Source: Ciceribacter lividus
GTDB lineage: Bacteria > Pseudomonadota > Alphaproteobacteria > Rhizobiales > Rhizobiaceae
Assembly: GCF_003337715.1 (NCBI RefSeq)
Contig: NZ_QPIX01000007.1
Coordinates: 124,001 to 188,000 of the forward strand
Length of the DNA: 64,000 bases
Direction: 5' to 3'
Shown here piece after piece: positions 18,583-28,346 of the stretch. A program made the translations under genes and the position numbers. The notes under the pieces were generated by a model. It ran no database searches and was not told where the DNA came from. It saw only the letters and a list, made by a program, of their open reading frames with translations. How positions within the stretch are numbered: position 1 is the stretch's first letter; the number at the start of each line of letters is the position of its first letter.

Positions 18583-19407
18583 ATGGGGGCCAGGAGAACC
18601 ACATCACGTCGCGTGACGATGACCGCCAAAGTCTGCATTCTTGCGCTCGCGACAGTCATGGCCGGTTGTGCGACCACCGCCAAGAAGGACCCGACCGTCA
18701 CCGGGTCAATCCCCACGCTCACCAAGCCGGTCGAGACGATGACGGCGAGCGAACTCGCCGCTGCCGCCGAGCGGATCGGCTCGGCCTATGATCGTAACCC
18801 CAAGGACAGGCAAACGGGTCTCACCTACGCCAGCATCCTGATGATGACCGGCCGCGATACCCAGGCGCTGGCCGTGATGCAGCAGGTGGCAATCGCTCAT
18901 CCCGCTGACCGAGACGTACTCGCCGCCTATGGCAAGGCGCAGGCGGCAGCCGGCCAGATGGAGCAGGCATTGTCGACCATATCGAGAGCACAGACGCCAG
19001 ACCGGCCGGATTGGCGGCTCTATTCCGCCGAAGGGGCGGTGCTCGATCAGCTCGGCCGCTCCTCCGAAGCTCGCAGCCGCTATCGCATGGCTCTCGATCT
19101 CAAGCCGAACGAACCGTCCGTGCTTTCCAATCTCGGCATGTCATACGTGCTGTCCGGCGACCTGAGAACGGCAGAGACCTATTTGAAGTCGGCGTCGCAG
19201 CAGCCGACCGCCGACAGCCGCGTTCGCCAGAATCTCGCCCTGGTGGTAGGCCTTCAGGGACGCTTCGACGAAGCCGAGCGTATTGCGCGCCAGGAACTCG
19301 ATCCGCAGCAGGCCGAGGCAAACGTCGCCTACCTCCGCTCGATGCTCGCACAACAGAATTCCTGGAAACAGCTTGCCGCGAAGGACGCCGACACCCGGAC
19401 CAACTGA
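18583..19407 (+). CDS. tadD: Tad pilus assembly lipoprotein TadD (TPR protein)
   Basis: The 274-residue protein has a lipoprotein signal (CILALATVMAGCATT, lipobox Cys about residue 28) and at least three tetratricopeptide repeats (residues about 70-250, e.g. SRYRMALDLKPNEPSVLSNL). TadD-type lipoproteins are outer-membrane pilotins for the CpaC secretin. GGGGGAAG lies ahead of ATG 18583. The gene is transcribed toward the convergent tad operon, from which the lysE-type gene separates it. Confidence 0.88.
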   Translation: MGARRTTSRRVTMTAKVCILALATVMAGCATTAKKDPTVTGSIPTLTKPVETMTASELAAAAERIGSAYDRNPKDRQTGLTYASILMMTGRDTQALAVMQQVAIAHPADRDVLAAYGKAQAAAGQMEQALSTISRAQTPDRPDWRLYSAEGAVLDQLGRSSEARSRYRMALDLKPNEPSVLSNLGMSYVLSGDLRTAETYLKSASQQPTADSRVRQNLALVVGLQGRFDEAERIARQELDPQQAEANVAYLRSMLAQQNSWKQLAAKDADTRTN

Positions 19408-19435
19408 CGCGGTCATGACGGGACCACCCGAGACT

Positions 19436-20077
19436 TCACCAGACGCGTGAGGAGATTCCCTCTGCGGCAAGCCGTGTGCCGAGGCCAGCCATGACCGCAC
19501 CGGCACTTCGGTCGATCCAGACCTTTGCACGAGCATAGGCGCGGCGCGGTCCACTCGCGGAAAAGACAAGCGCGACGAGCAGATACCATCCCGCTTCTAC
19601 ACCGAAGAGCATCGGCACCAGTGCAAGCATCAGCCAACGCTCCGGCTGGGCGGGAAGAAGTGCGGCGAAAATACTGCCGTAGACGATAACGGTCTTGGGA
19701 TTGCTGAGCTGGGTGAGAAGGCTGGCCACAAGAACACCGCCAAGCGACGTCGCCCGCACCGGTCCATCGTCCTGAAACACGAGCGGGGCGGACGCGTGCC
19801 GAAAGATGCGCAAGCCGAGATACACGAGATAGATGCCACCGAGTATCTTCGCGAGTACGAAGACTGCTTCGGCCCGCAGGAGGAGAGCGCTCAGACCAAG
19901 CAGCGCCAGTCCTCCGAGGCACGCACCCCCGGCACCCATGCCGAGCGCTGCTGCAATACCAGCCGCCCGTCCCTTTGCTATCGCTGTGCGGCTCACCAGA
20001 ATGAAACTCGGTCCGGGGCTTATCGCTCCGATCAGGATCGTACCGAGAATACTGAGGAAAATCACTTGAGACGACAT
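19436..20077 (-). CDS. LysE-family amino-acid exporter
   Basis: The 213-residue protein has six predicted transmembrane helices and the family start ILIGAISPGPSFILVSRTA, with the conserved GPS motif. LysE/RhtB proteins export amino acids or analogues by proton antiport. ATG 20077 has GGAG 9 nt upstream; the frame to 20182 is unsupported. It is wedged between tadD and tadC and does not look related to pilus assembly. Confidence 0.9.
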   Translation of the reverse strand: MSSQVIFLSILGTILIGAISPGPSFILVSRTAIAKGRAAGIAAALGMGAGGACLGGLALLGLSALLLRAEAVFVLAKILGGIYLVYLGLRIFRHASAPLVFQDDGPVRATSLGGVLVASLLTQLSNPKTVIVYGSIFAALLPAQPERWLMLALVPMLFGVEAGWYLLVALVFSASGPRRAYARAKVWIDRSAGAVMAGLGTRLAAEGISSRVW

Positions 20078-20221
20078 GGGACAACTCCAGAAGTTGGATG
20101 TTTGTGCCCAGGCGAGCGGCGTTCGTTTCGCCCGCGCTCCCCGATGGTCATCCATCTCTGTCGCCAGTTGCGCGGGTGACAATAAATAGCGGCTTTCGTC
20201 ACCAGTCGCAATATGCGTGCC

Positions 20222-21208
20222 TCAGAAGCGGTCGGACACCTGAATGCCTGCCGGTCCGAGAATGACGGCGACGAGCACCGGCAAGAAGAAGAGGATCATC
20301 GGCACCGTAAGCTTGGGCGGCAAGGCGGCCGCCTTTTTTTCTGCTTCGTTCATGCGCTCGTCGCGGCCCTCCTGCGCGAGGACGCGAAGTGCCTGCGCGA
20401 CCGGCGTCCCGTAGCGCTCGGCCTGAATCAGGGCCTGGGTAACACTCTTCACGCCATCCAGCTGGGTGCGGTTGCCGAGATTTTCCAGTGCCGTTCGGCG
20501 GTCCTGCAGGAAGGAAAGCTCGGCGGTCGTCAGAACCATTTCCTCCGCGAGCTCCGGCGACTGGGTACTCATTTCGTCAGAAACACGGCGCATCGCAGCC
20601 TCGATGGAGATCCCTGACTCGACGCAGATCAGCATGAGATCAAGGGCATCCGGCCAAGCGCGCTTGATCGAGAGCTGCCGCTTGCCCATGCGGTTGGAGA
20701 CGTAGATGTTGGGCAGATAGAAGCCGATATAACCACCGACCACCGTCACCAGCATACGAATGGCAAACGGCCTTTCTGCGAGATTGCCGAGCACGAAGAT
20801 CCAGACGGCCGTCAGCGTCAGTGTCAGGAAAGGCAGAAGAAACCGAGCAACGAGAAAGATGTTGAGAGCGTTCTGCGAGCGGAAGCCCGCGGCTTTCAGC
20901 TTGTCCATCGTGGCATCGTCGACCAGCGCCTGCCGCAGGTTGAACTTCTCGACGATCTGGCGGACCGAATGGTTATGGGCGGCACGAAGGCTTGTCTTGC
21001 CGCGCGCGCCGTCTGCATTCATGCGGGCGCGTTCGCGGGCTCGGATCTGATCCCGTTCGGTCGACACCGCCTTCATGCGCTTTTCGAGGTCGCCGCGCTC
21101 GAGATAGGGAATGGCGATCGTATAAAGCGTCGCAAAGACCGCGATGGCCACCAGAACGGCGACAACCAGCGCCGGGTCGGTCAATCGAGCGGCGAGATCC
21201 TGCGTCAT
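20222..21208 (-). CDS. tadC: Tad pilus inner-membrane platform protein TadC
   Basis: The 328-residue protein of the GspF/T2SSF family has hydrophobic helices at residues about 15-35, 115-165 and 300-320, and the F-domain block ALDLMLICVESGISIEAAMR. With TadB it forms the inner-membrane platform that moves pilin subunits into the growing Flp pilus. It is the last gene of the minus-strand operon; 10 bp separate it from tadB. Confidence 0.93.
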   Translation of the reverse strand: MTQDLAARLTDPALVVAVLVAIAVFATLYTIAIPYLERGDLEKRMKAVSTERDQIRARERARMNADGARGKTSLRAAHNHSVRQIVEKFNLRQALVDDATMDKLKAAGFRSQNALNIFLVARFLLPFLTLTLTAVWIFVLGNLAERPFAIRMLVTVVGGYIGFYLPNIYVSNRMGKRQLSIKRAWPDALDLMLICVESGISIEAAMRRVSDEMSTQSPELAEEMVLTTAELSFLQDRRTALENLGNRTQLDGVKSVTQALIQAERYGTPVAQALRVLAQEGRDERMNEAEKKAAALPPKLTVPMILFFLPVLVAVILGPAGIQVSDRF

Positions 21209-21218
21209 GGCGTGCGTC

Positions 21219-22232
21219 CTAGATGTCGAAATTGATCATGTTGCGCATCACCAGGATACCTATCGACATCCACACCGCGGAAATGCCGAGAATCATGTGG
21301 CCGCGGGGATCAGTGAACAGGATCATGATGTAATGGGGCGAGGTCAGATACACGAGAAGTGTGACGATGAACGGCAATGCGCCAATGATGACGGCAGAAG
21401 CTTTCGCTTCCATGGAGAGCGCATTCACCTTGGCCTTCATCTTCTTGCGCTCGCGCAGCACGCGCGAGAGGTTGGCGAGTGCCTCGGAAAGATTGCCGCC
21501 GGCCTGGGACTGAATGGCAATGACAATCGAGAAGAAATTGATCTCCTGCAACGGCATGGTCATGATCATGCGTTGGCAGGCTTCCGGGATGCTCAGGCCG
21601 ACCTGCTGGGACTCGACTACGCGGCGGAATTCGCCCTTCACCGGCTCCTGCCCGTCGGAGGCGATCAACCTCAATGCGTCGTTCAGGGGCAGACCAGAAC
21701 GGATCGAGCGAACCATGACGTCCAGCGAATTGGGAAACTCTTCCAGAAACTTCTTCTGGCGGCGGCGAACGAGAAAGCCGACGACCCACCGCGGCAGGCC
21801 GAGGGCGGCAACGAACGCCGAACCGAGCGTGACGAGAAGCGGCATGCCGGACAGGAAGGTGAGGACGAGCACAGCAACACCGAAGGCTGCACTCAAGAGG
21901 TAGAACTGCGTGAGCGAGATGGACAGCCCTGCCTGAACGAGGCGCGACTTGATGTCGGCCTTCGCCATCTTCCTGTTCTGCTCCTGCTGTTTGCGCTCGA
22001 GATCCTTGAGCGAATCCTGAACGGACTTTCGGCGTTTGGAAATTTCCTGTACGCGGTCCCGTGCCGCCTTGATCTTCGCCAGATCGGTTTCAGCCGACTT
22101 GACACGGCTGATACGGCTTTCCGTCTTCTTTTCGACCTCGATCCGCGAATAAAGCACGCCATAGGCAAGTGCACCGGCAGCAACCGCCACCAGGGCTATG
22201 ATGAGCAAAATGGTAGGCTCGAGTCCGAACAT
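21219..22232 (-). CDS. tadB: Tad pilus inner-membrane platform protein TadB
   Basis: From ATG 22232 (MFGLEPTILLIIALV) the protein has 337 residues. It has an N-terminal membrane anchor, a charged coiled-coil-like stretch (ESRISRVKSAETDLAKIKAA) and the T2SSF domain with GLPLNDALRLIASDG and FFSIVIAIQSQAGGNLSEAL. It partners TadC. The frame continues upstream to 22598 only as a shadow of cpaF. It starts 5 bp after the cpaF stop. Confidence 0.93.
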   Translation of the reverse strand: MFGLEPTILLIIALVAVAAGALAYGVLYSRIEVEKKTESRISRVKSAETDLAKIKAARDRVQEISKRRKSVQDSLKDLERKQQEQNRKMAKADIKSRLVQAGLSISLTQFYLLSAAFGVAVLVLTFLSGMPLLVTLGSAFVAALGLPRWVVGFLVRRRQKKFLEEFPNSLDVMVRSIRSGLPLNDALRLIASDGQEPVKGEFRRVVESQQVGLSIPEACQRMIMTMPLQEINFFSIVIAIQSQAGGNLSEALANLSRVLRERKKMKAKVNALSMEAKASAVIIGALPFIVTLLVYLTSPHYIMILFTDPRGHMILGISAVWMSIGILVMRNMINFDI

Positions 22233-22237
22233 GAGCG

Positions 22238-23749
22238 TCAGACCCCCTTGCTCTTCTGTTCCATGGCGTCGAGAGCGGCGGCGAGCCTGCGCTCTTCGTT
22301 GTAGTAGCGCGCGCGGTCCCAAAAATGCGGCTTGCCTATGCCTGTCGAGACGTGGCGCCCGATGATCCGGCCATTGGCATCCTCCCCCTCGATCTCGTAG
22401 CGCACGAGGTCCTGGGTGACGATGACGTCGCCTTCCATGCCGATCACCTCGGTAATATGAGTGATCCGGCGTGAACCATCGCGCAAACGCGCGGCCTGGA
22501 TGATGACGTCGATGGAGCCGGCGATGATCTCTCGTACCGTCTTCGCCGGCAGGCTGAAGCCGCCCATGGCGATCATCGACTCCATTCGGCTCAGACACTC
22601 GCGCGGCGTATTGGCGTGGATCGTGCCCATGGAGCCGTCGTGGCCGGTGTTCATCGCCTGAAGCAGGTCGAACACTTCCGATCCGCGCACTTCGCCGACG
22701 ATGATACGCTCGGGCCGCATGCGCAGGCAGTTCTTCACGAGATCACGCATGGTGATCTCGCCTTCACCCTCGATGTTCGGCGGGCGCGTCTCGAGGCGGA
22801 CAACATGTGGCTGCTGGAGCTGGAGTTCGGCGGTATCTTCGCAGGTGATGACGCGCTCGTCGGTGTCGATATAGCCGGTGAGGCAATTGAGAAGCGTGGT
22901 CTTGCCCGAACCGGTACCGCCGGAAATGACGACGTTGCAGCGAACACGTCCAATGATCTGCAACACGTCCGCGCCTTCGGGCGTGATCGCACCAAACTTC
23001 ACCAACTGGTCGAGATTGAGCTTGTCCTTCTTGAACTTGCGGATCGTGAGCGCAGGGCCGTCGATCGCGAGCGGCGGCGCGATGACGTTGACACGGGAGC
23101 CGTCGGGCAGACGCGCGTCGCAGATCGGACTGGATTCGTCGACGCGTCGACCGACCTGGCTGACGATGCGCTGGCAGATGGAGAGGAGCTGCGCATTGTC
23201 CCGGAACCGGATGTCGGACTCGATCGTCTTGCCGCCGACTTCGATGAAGGTCTGTCCGGCGCCGTTCACCATGATATCGGCGATGTCGTCTCTCGCAAGC
23301 AACGGTTCGAGCGGGCCGTAGCCGAGCACGTCGTTGCAGATGTCCTCGAGCAGCTCCTCCTGCTCCGAGATCGACATCGCGAAGTTCTTGATCGTGATGA
23401 TGTCGTTGACGATGTCGCGGATTTCTTCACGCGCGCTTTCGCCGTCAAGTTTTGCCAGCTGCGACAGGTCGATGGTGTCGATCAGGGCAGAAAAGACCTG
23501 GCTCTTCGTGTCGTAATAGTCCTGGGTGCGCGCCGGCCGCTTGCGGCCGGCGGCAGGCGCCTGCATCGGTGGAGGCGTCACCTGCTGACGGCGCGTCGCG
23601 TCCTGGGCGACGGGCAGCACTTCCGCGATGATCGCGCCGGCTGACGACGTACTCTCGGAAACAGGGGCAGGCGCCACAGGGGTCGCAGCCATACCTGCAC
23701 CAGGGCCGGCCTTTCCGAATCCGTCGCCGCGTCTGCCGAACATAGCCAC
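22238..23749 (-). CDS. cpaF: Tad pilus secretion ATPase CpaF (TadA)
   Basis: The 503-residue secretion ATPase of the VirB11/TadA family has Walker [13 protein letters not shown], the Asp box [17 protein letters not shown], Walker [13 protein letters not shown] and the His box [14 protein letters not shown]. It powers Flp pilus assembly at the inner membrane. The start could be GTG 23749 or ATG 23743; GGGGA is better spaced for the GTG. The first 70 residues are Pro/Ala-rich and disordered. Confidence 0.95.
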   Translation of the reverse strand: MAMFGRRGDGFGKAGPGAGMAATPVAPAPVSESTSSAGAIIAEVLPVAQDATRRQQVTPPPMQAPAAGRKRPARTQDYYDTKSQVFSALIDTIDLSQLAKLDGESAREEIRDIVNDIITIKNFAMSISEQEELLEDICNDVLGYGPLEPLLARDDIADIMVNGAGQTFIEVGGKTIESDIRFRDNAQLLSICQRIVSQVGRRVDESSPICDARLPDGSRVNVIAPPLAIDGPALTIRKFKKDKLNLDQLVKFGAITPEGADVLQIIGRVRCNVVISGGTGSGKTTLLNCLTGYIDTDERVITCEDTAELQLQQPHVVRLETRPPNIEGEGEITMRDLVKNCLRMRPERIIVGEVRGSEVFDLLQAMNTGHDGSMGTIHANTPRECLSRMESMIAMGGFSLPAKTVREIIAGSIDVIIQAARLRDGSRRITHITEVIGMEGDVIVTQDLVRYEIEGEDANGRIIGRHVSTGIGKPHFWDRARYYNEERRLAAALDAMEQKSKGV

Positions 23750-23773
23750 TTTACGTCATCCCCACGCTTGAAC

Positions 23774-25063
23774 TTACTTTCTGCCGAGAAGTCCCAGGAC
23801 CTTCCCGAGACCCCCCTTCTTCGGTTTCTTGATCGTCGCACGCCCCGTCACGAGGTGCGCGATCTGCGAGAGCGTCTCGGCCGTCGGAGACTTCGCGTCC
23901 GTCTCCGAAATCATCCGCCCACTGTTCGCCGCGTTGCCGAACAGCTGCGCATCGAACGGAATGATCGCGATCGGTTCGATCTCCAGCGGCTCGAAGAAAT
24001 CGCTCGGCGCGATCTCGGGCCGCTTCGGCATGCCGACCTGGTTCAATATGAAGTGAGGCGGCTTGTCGTTGGGACGCAGCTTCTTCAGTGCATCAAACAT
24101 GTTCTTCGCGTTGCGCAGGTTGGCGAGGTCCGGCGCGCAGGTGATGACCACTTCATCGACCTCGGAAAGGACCGTTCGGGTCCAGTCCGACCACGCATGC
24201 GGCAAATCGAGTACCGAGACGGGCGCGCTCCGCTGCAGGAGTTCCAGCAGCGGCTGAAAGGCGTCGCGCGAATAGTCGTAGGCTCTGTCGAGAAGCGAAG
24301 GGGCAGCAAGCAGCGAAAGATGCTGCGAGCAAGTGGTGAGCAGACGATCCAGGAACACCTCGTCGAGACGTTCCGGCGCGAAAACAGCTTCGGCGATACC
24401 CTGCGCCGGGTCTTGGTCGAAATCGATGTTGGCCGTACCATAGGGCAGATCGAGGTCGGCGAGGATCGTCTCCGTGGAGAAGAGGTTCGATATGCCGAAG
24501 GCGCAATTGTGTGCGATGGTCGAGGAGCCGACGCCACCCTTGGCGCCAATGAAGGCGACGGTGCGCCCGAGCGGCTCGGCATCCGGGTCGACGAAGATCG
24601 CGGCAATAGAGGAGATGACCTCCGCCATGGAAACCGGGCCGACGATGTATTCGGATATGCCGTTGCGCATCAGCTCCCGATAGAGGGGGATATCGTTGTA
24701 GCGGCCAATAATGACGACCCGGGTGGTCGGATCGCAGACCTCGGCGAGCGGGGCGAGCTCCGCCAGCAGCGTGGACGACGGCGAGTCCGTCTCCAGAATG
24801 ATCAAGTTCGGTGTCGGAGAGGAGGCGAACATCGCAGCGGCAGCGGCAATGTTGCCGCTGGTGATCCTGAGGCTCACCTTTGCCATCCGCCGGTCCTGAG
24901 CGCATTTTTCCATGACGCCGCGCGTGCTCTCCGCGATGCAGAAAGCGTGAACCGAGATGCGCGGCAGCGGACGCAGGTGCTCCAGATCAGCTGCAATTGC
25001 TGTCGGCTCGGCGTCCTGATTCCCACGAGAGCCTGTCTCGATATCGTATTCAATCGCGTTCAT
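23774..25063 (-). CDS. cpaE: Tad pilus localisation protein CpaE (receiver-like plus MinD-type ATPase)
   Basis: The 429-residue protein has an atypical receiver-like N-domain (residues about 35-160) followed by a MinD/ParA-type ATPase. The deviant Walker A is FIGAKGGVGSSTIAHN and a Walker-B-like strand is TILADLDLPYG. CpaE homologues place the Tad machine, at a pole in Caulobacter. It lies between cpaD and cpaF with short gaps, in one operon. Confidence 0.93.
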   Translation of the reverse strand: MNAIEYDIETGSRGNQDAEPTAIAADLEHLRPLPRISVHAFCIAESTRGVMEKCAQDRRMAKVSLRITSGNIAAAAAMFASSPTPNLIILETDSPSSTLLAELAPLAEVCDPTTRVVIIGRYNDIPLYRELMRNGISEYIVGPVSMAEVISSIAAIFVDPDAEPLGRTVAFIGAKGGVGSSTIAHNCAFGISNLFSTETILADLDLPYGTANIDFDQDPAQGIAEAVFAPERLDEVFLDRLLTTCSQHLSLLAAPSLLDRAYDYSRDAFQPLLELLQRSAPVSVLDLPHAWSDWTRTVLSEVDEVVITCAPDLANLRNAKNMFDALKKLRPNDKPPHFILNQVGMPKRPEIAPSDFFEPLEIEPIAIIPFDAQLFGNAANSGRMISETDAKSPTAETLSQIAHLVTGRATIKKPKKGGLGKVLGLLGRK

Positions 25064-25096
25064 GCGTTTCCCCTGCCCCCGTATCCACTACGCCGC

Positions 25097-25837
25097 CTAC
25101 TTGGACGCCGTGTCCTTGCCTTCCCGGTAGAGACCAATCACCTTCGAGCGGCGAGCGGCGTCGATCGGGGCCACGCCGCGCGGTGCGATCAGATCCATGG
25201 GATTGGCGACTTGCGCTGCGAGATTGTTCTGGGTGGCGCAACCGAAGTTGTGCCAGTTGCGGTTCATGACGGTGTTGTCGGCGAGATCTTCCGGCCACTG
25301 GCCGCACTCATCGGTTACGGCTGTCGAGGCGACGAAGCTCAGACGAACAGGGGCAGCATCGCCGGAGGCCGCAGCCTGGTACGTCGTTTCGATGATGCGT
25401 GGCGCCGGGATTCCCTTGCCGACCAGTTCGGCGCGGATCTGCCTGCGCATGATCGATGCGGCCGCCGCGTTCGGAGAGCCCTGTGGGACCATAATCTGGA
25501 TCGTTCCCGTGGACATGCTCAGGTAGTCCTGAGCGAAACCCGCAATCGTATCCTTCGTGTTGATCGTGAGATTGCGGTCTCCGGAGGCGATCGGGATGTC
25601 GAGCGTGTGCTCCACCTCGGTGACGGTGATCGGATGGCGGGTCCGGTAATCATCCGGAATGGAGCCCGTAGTCATACCGTCGCGGTTGGCGCCACACCCG
25701 GAAAGAACCATCGTCGCGCCGGCGATGACGGCGGCCAATGCGACCCTGCCGAGACGGGGACTGATCCTTGCTGGCGTCGATGCAGGCATGGTCTTGTGTC
25801 TTTCTTTCGAAGCGGAAGAAGCGCTGTTCTCAGACAT
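25097..25837 (-). CDS. cpaD: Tad pilus assembly lipoprotein CpaD
   Basis: From ATG 25837 (GGAG 6 nt upstream) the protein has 246 residues. It contains the lipobox VLSGCG and the CpaD domain (RHPITVTEVEHTLDIPI, with CATQNNLAAQVANPMDLIAP near the end). CpaD is an outer-membrane lipoprotein that works with the CpaC secretin. The lipobox lies about 50 residues in, so the true start may be the internal ATG at 25789. Confidence 0.92.
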   Translation of the reverse strand: MSENSASSASKERHKTMPASTPARISPRLGRVALAAVIAGATMVLSGCGANRDGMTTGSIPDDYRTRHPITVTEVEHTLDIPIASGDRNLTINTKDTIAGFAQDYLSMSTGTIQIMVPQGSPNAAAASIMRRQIRAELVGKGIPAPRIIETTYQAAASGDAAPVRLSFVASTAVTDECGQWPEDLADNTVMNRNWHNFGCATQNNLAAQVANPMDLIAPRGVAPIDAARRSKVIGLYREGKDTASK

Positions 25838-25849
25838 CTGCATCTCCGA

Positions 25850-27442
25850 TTACTTGTAGATGAAGCCGACGGTGCCGTGATATCGGCCGGTCACATCCGC
25901 TTCCTTGCGGCCGTAGACCTTGTTGACGCGGTTCAGGAAGAAGGTCGCGCCGTCGTTTTCCGGGTTGAAGTTGTCGTCGGGGCGGGCGAGCTGGTTACGG
26001 GCAACCGGCCGCACGAGATAGGGCGTCGCGATGATGACCAGTTCAGTTTCGTTGCGCTGGAAATCCTTGCTGCGGAAGAGAGTGCCGAGGATCGGCACCT
26101 TTGATAGCCCGGGAAGACCGGACATCGCCTGGCGGATATTGTCCTGAACGAGGCCAGCGATCACGATCGAACCGCCGGACGGCAGTTCCACAGAGGTCGA
26201 GGCCTCGCGGCGTCGGATCGACAGGTAGGTCGAACCGGGGATACCACGGGAGGTGTTGCCGGTCACCACCGAGGCTTCGTATGTCGGTTCGGAAACGTTC
26301 GTCTCGATCTGCAGGCTGATGCGGCCGGGCGCCAGCACGACAGGACGGAAGTTGAGCTCGATCCCGTAGTTTACTGTGTCGGTCGTCCGGGAAACGGTGG
26401 TTTGGCCCGTATCTGCATCCGTGGAGACCTCTTGTTCTGCCGGAAGGCGGAATTCGCCACCGACATAGAACTTGGCGCGCTCGCCCGAAATCGCCGTCAG
26501 GCTCGGTTCGGCAAGCGTGCGCATGACGCCCGCCTGCTCCATGGCATTGAGATAGCTGCTGACCGCATAGCTGCCGATTGAACCGAACGCGGTCGGGAGA
26601 ACACCTCCGATCGCGTTGGAGACGTTGACTGCGTTGCCGAGATTGGCCGGGTTCTGGAAAGATATTCCGCTGCTGCCGTCGGAAACACTTCCGTTGAAAC
26701 CGAGCTGCTTCAGAACCTGCCGGCTGACTTCGGCAACCGTGACCTTGAGCGTCACCTGGTCCTCACCCTCGATGGTCAGCAGGTTGACGATCTGCGAGAC
26801 CTGCCGATCTTCCGCGAAGATGGCAACAGCCCCGTCGCCACTGCTTCCGCTTGTCGCCGTCTCGTTGCGGGTGGTCGCCTCGCCGCCTTTCAGGAAGGCG
26901 CGAGCCAGCCCCTCTGCCCGCTCTGCGTCTTGCGGAGTGCGAACAGTGCCCGTCAGGACGATGTTGTCGGATACGATCTCGACCTTGATGTCGGATTCCG
27001 GGATGAACCGACGAAGGTTGTTCTCGAGGCCTGCGATATCCCGCTCGATCTCGATGTCGAGGCTGACGATCTCCTCACCATTCGGTCCGAAAATGAAGAT
27101 GTTCGTCTGACCGACCGCCTTGCCGAACAGATAGATGCGCCGGGACGTACGCGTCACGGCATCGGCCATCGACGGGTCAGCGACCAGGATGTCGTGAGCG
27201 TCGGTCGGCAGATCGACGACGAGGGCCTTGTTGAGGCCGAGCTTGACGGTACGCCGCGCGCCGGCACCGACCCTGGATATCGATATGACACTCTCAGATG
27301 CGGCCGATGCTGCCGGCAGGTCGAAAAGGCCTGAAGCAATACTACCCGGCATGCCGGAAAACGCCATGGAGAAGGCGATGCCGCCGGCGAGCGAGGCCCG
27401 GATCCTGTGTCTGAAGTCTGTCACCTTGGCGTTCCCGTTCAT
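25850..27442 (-). CDS. cpaC: Tad pilus secretin CpaC (RcpA)
   Basis: The 530-residue secretin has a signal region, then the pilus N-domain (KLGLNKALVVDLPTDAHDIL, VGQTNIFIFGPNGEEI), a BON-like segment and the secretin core (TLAEPSLTAISGERAKFYVG, GLSKVPILGTLFRSKDFQ). It forms the outer-membrane pore of the Flp pilus. It overlaps the cpaB stop by 4 bp. Its N-domain resembles the separate secreted protein at 29645-30052. Confidence 0.95.
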   Translation of the reverse strand: MNGNAKVTDFRHRIRASLAGGIAFSMAFSGMPGSIASGLFDLPAASAASESVISISRVGAGARRTVKLGLNKALVVDLPTDAHDILVADPSMADAVTRTSRRIYLFGKAVGQTNIFIFGPNGEEIVSLDIEIERDIAGLENNLRRFIPESDIKVEIVSDNIVLTGTVRTPQDAERAEGLARAFLKGGEATTRNETATSGSSGDGAVAIFAEDRQVSQIVNLLTIEGEDQVTLKVTVAEVSRQVLKQLGFNGSVSDGSSGISFQNPANLGNAVNVSNAIGGVLPTAFGSIGSYAVSSYLNAMEQAGVMRTLAEPSLTAISGERAKFYVGGEFRLPAEQEVSTDADTGQTTVSRTTDTVNYGIELNFRPVVLAPGRISLQIETNVSEPTYEASVVTGNTSRGIPGSTYLSIRRREASTSVELPSGGSIVIAGLVQDNIRQAMSGLPGLSKVPILGTLFRSKDFQRNETELVIIATPYLVRPVARNQLARPDDNFNPENDGATFFLNRVNKVYGRKEADVTGRYHGTVGFIYK

Positions 27443-28257
27443 TGCATCTTTACCTCGGCGTCCTTCACGACATTGCCGTTCTTGATCACCTGGATCGCCG
27501 GCATTCCGGAGCTGCCGCTCAGCAGGTAGTCGGCAGCAGACGTATCTTCTTCCTGGGCGTCGGCCACGGAGCGCAGCGCCAGCGACAGACGATCAGCCAT
27601 CTGCTGTGCGACTGTTATGACCTTGGCCTGGTCGGGTGTCAGCTCGAGCGTGGCGGTGGTGCCGATCACTGATTTGGAGCCGTCGTCCTTTTCCTCGACC
27701 TGCTGGTCGATGGCGAGCACACGCACATTGGCAAGCACCGTCTCGGTGAGATAGTTGCCACTGCCGCCGCTCTTGTCCGAGCGGACCATGATCACGTCGA
27801 CGCGGTCGTTCGGGAGGATGAAACCGCCGGCGCCGGTAGCGACCGAGATTTCCGTCGAGACGGCTCGCTTGCCGGACGGCAGAAGTGACGACATGACACG
27901 GGCGGAGGAGTCGGCGATCTTTTCGCGCCGGATGGGTTCGCCTTCGAAGAGCGGCATGCGCACGATGACGCCGGCGAGCTCCGTCAGAGCCTGCGGGCGG
28001 TTGTTTTCCGTTATGAAGCCTTCAACGACACCCGATGACGGCCAGGCCATCCAGTGCATCGACTTCTCGTCCAGCCGGGAACCGACCGGCAAATTGGCCG
28101 CCGACACGAGGACGTTGACGGTCTCTTCCTTCTGCATCACCGCCTCGGTCTGCTGCATGATGACCGTCTTCGGTCCCGACATGCGCATGGCGAGCATGCC
28201 GGCGGCGCCGGCTGCCACGACGGCGACTGAGAGAATGATGACACGGGCGGGCTTCAT
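27439..28257 (-). CDS. cpaB: Tad pilus assembly protein CpaB (RcpC)
   Basis: The 272-residue protein has an N-terminal membrane helix (VIILSVAVVAAGAAGMLAM), an SAF domain (NVLVSAANLPVGSRLDEKSM) and the CpaB C-domain (RVDVIMVRSD, TATLELTPDQAKVITVA). It is a periplasmic component that stabilises the secretin and may contact peptidoglycan through the SAF domain. It overlaps cpaC by 4 bp. Two copies of TCGTTAACCAT lie upstream at 28319-28353. Confidence 0.93.
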   Translation of the reverse strand: MKPARVIILSVAVVAAGAAGMLAMRMSGPKTVIMQQTEAVMQKEETVNVLVSAANLPVGSRLDEKSMHWMAWPSSGVVEGFITENNRPQALTELAGVIVRMPLFEGEPIRREKIADSSARVMSSLLPSGKRAVSTEISVATGAGGFILPNDRVDVIMVRSDKSGGSGNYLTETVLANVRVLAIDQQVEEKDDGSKSVIGTTATLELTPDQAKVITVAQQMADRLSLALRSVADAQEEDTSAADYLLSGSSGMPAIQVIKNGNVVKDAEVKMQ

Positions 28258-28346
28258 GATCGATCCTTGAGGGACTCAGAGAATTGCCCCCTCAGAATGA
28301 TCAGGAATTCGTGTAATTATGGTTAACGACCGACTTACGCGGATGG

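Noticed and set aside
23768-26104. 778-codon open frame antisense to cpaE, cpaD and part of cpaC
   Set aside because: It crosses three real genes with clear motifs on the minus strand and reads as an Arg-rich shadow; no ribosome site or domain.
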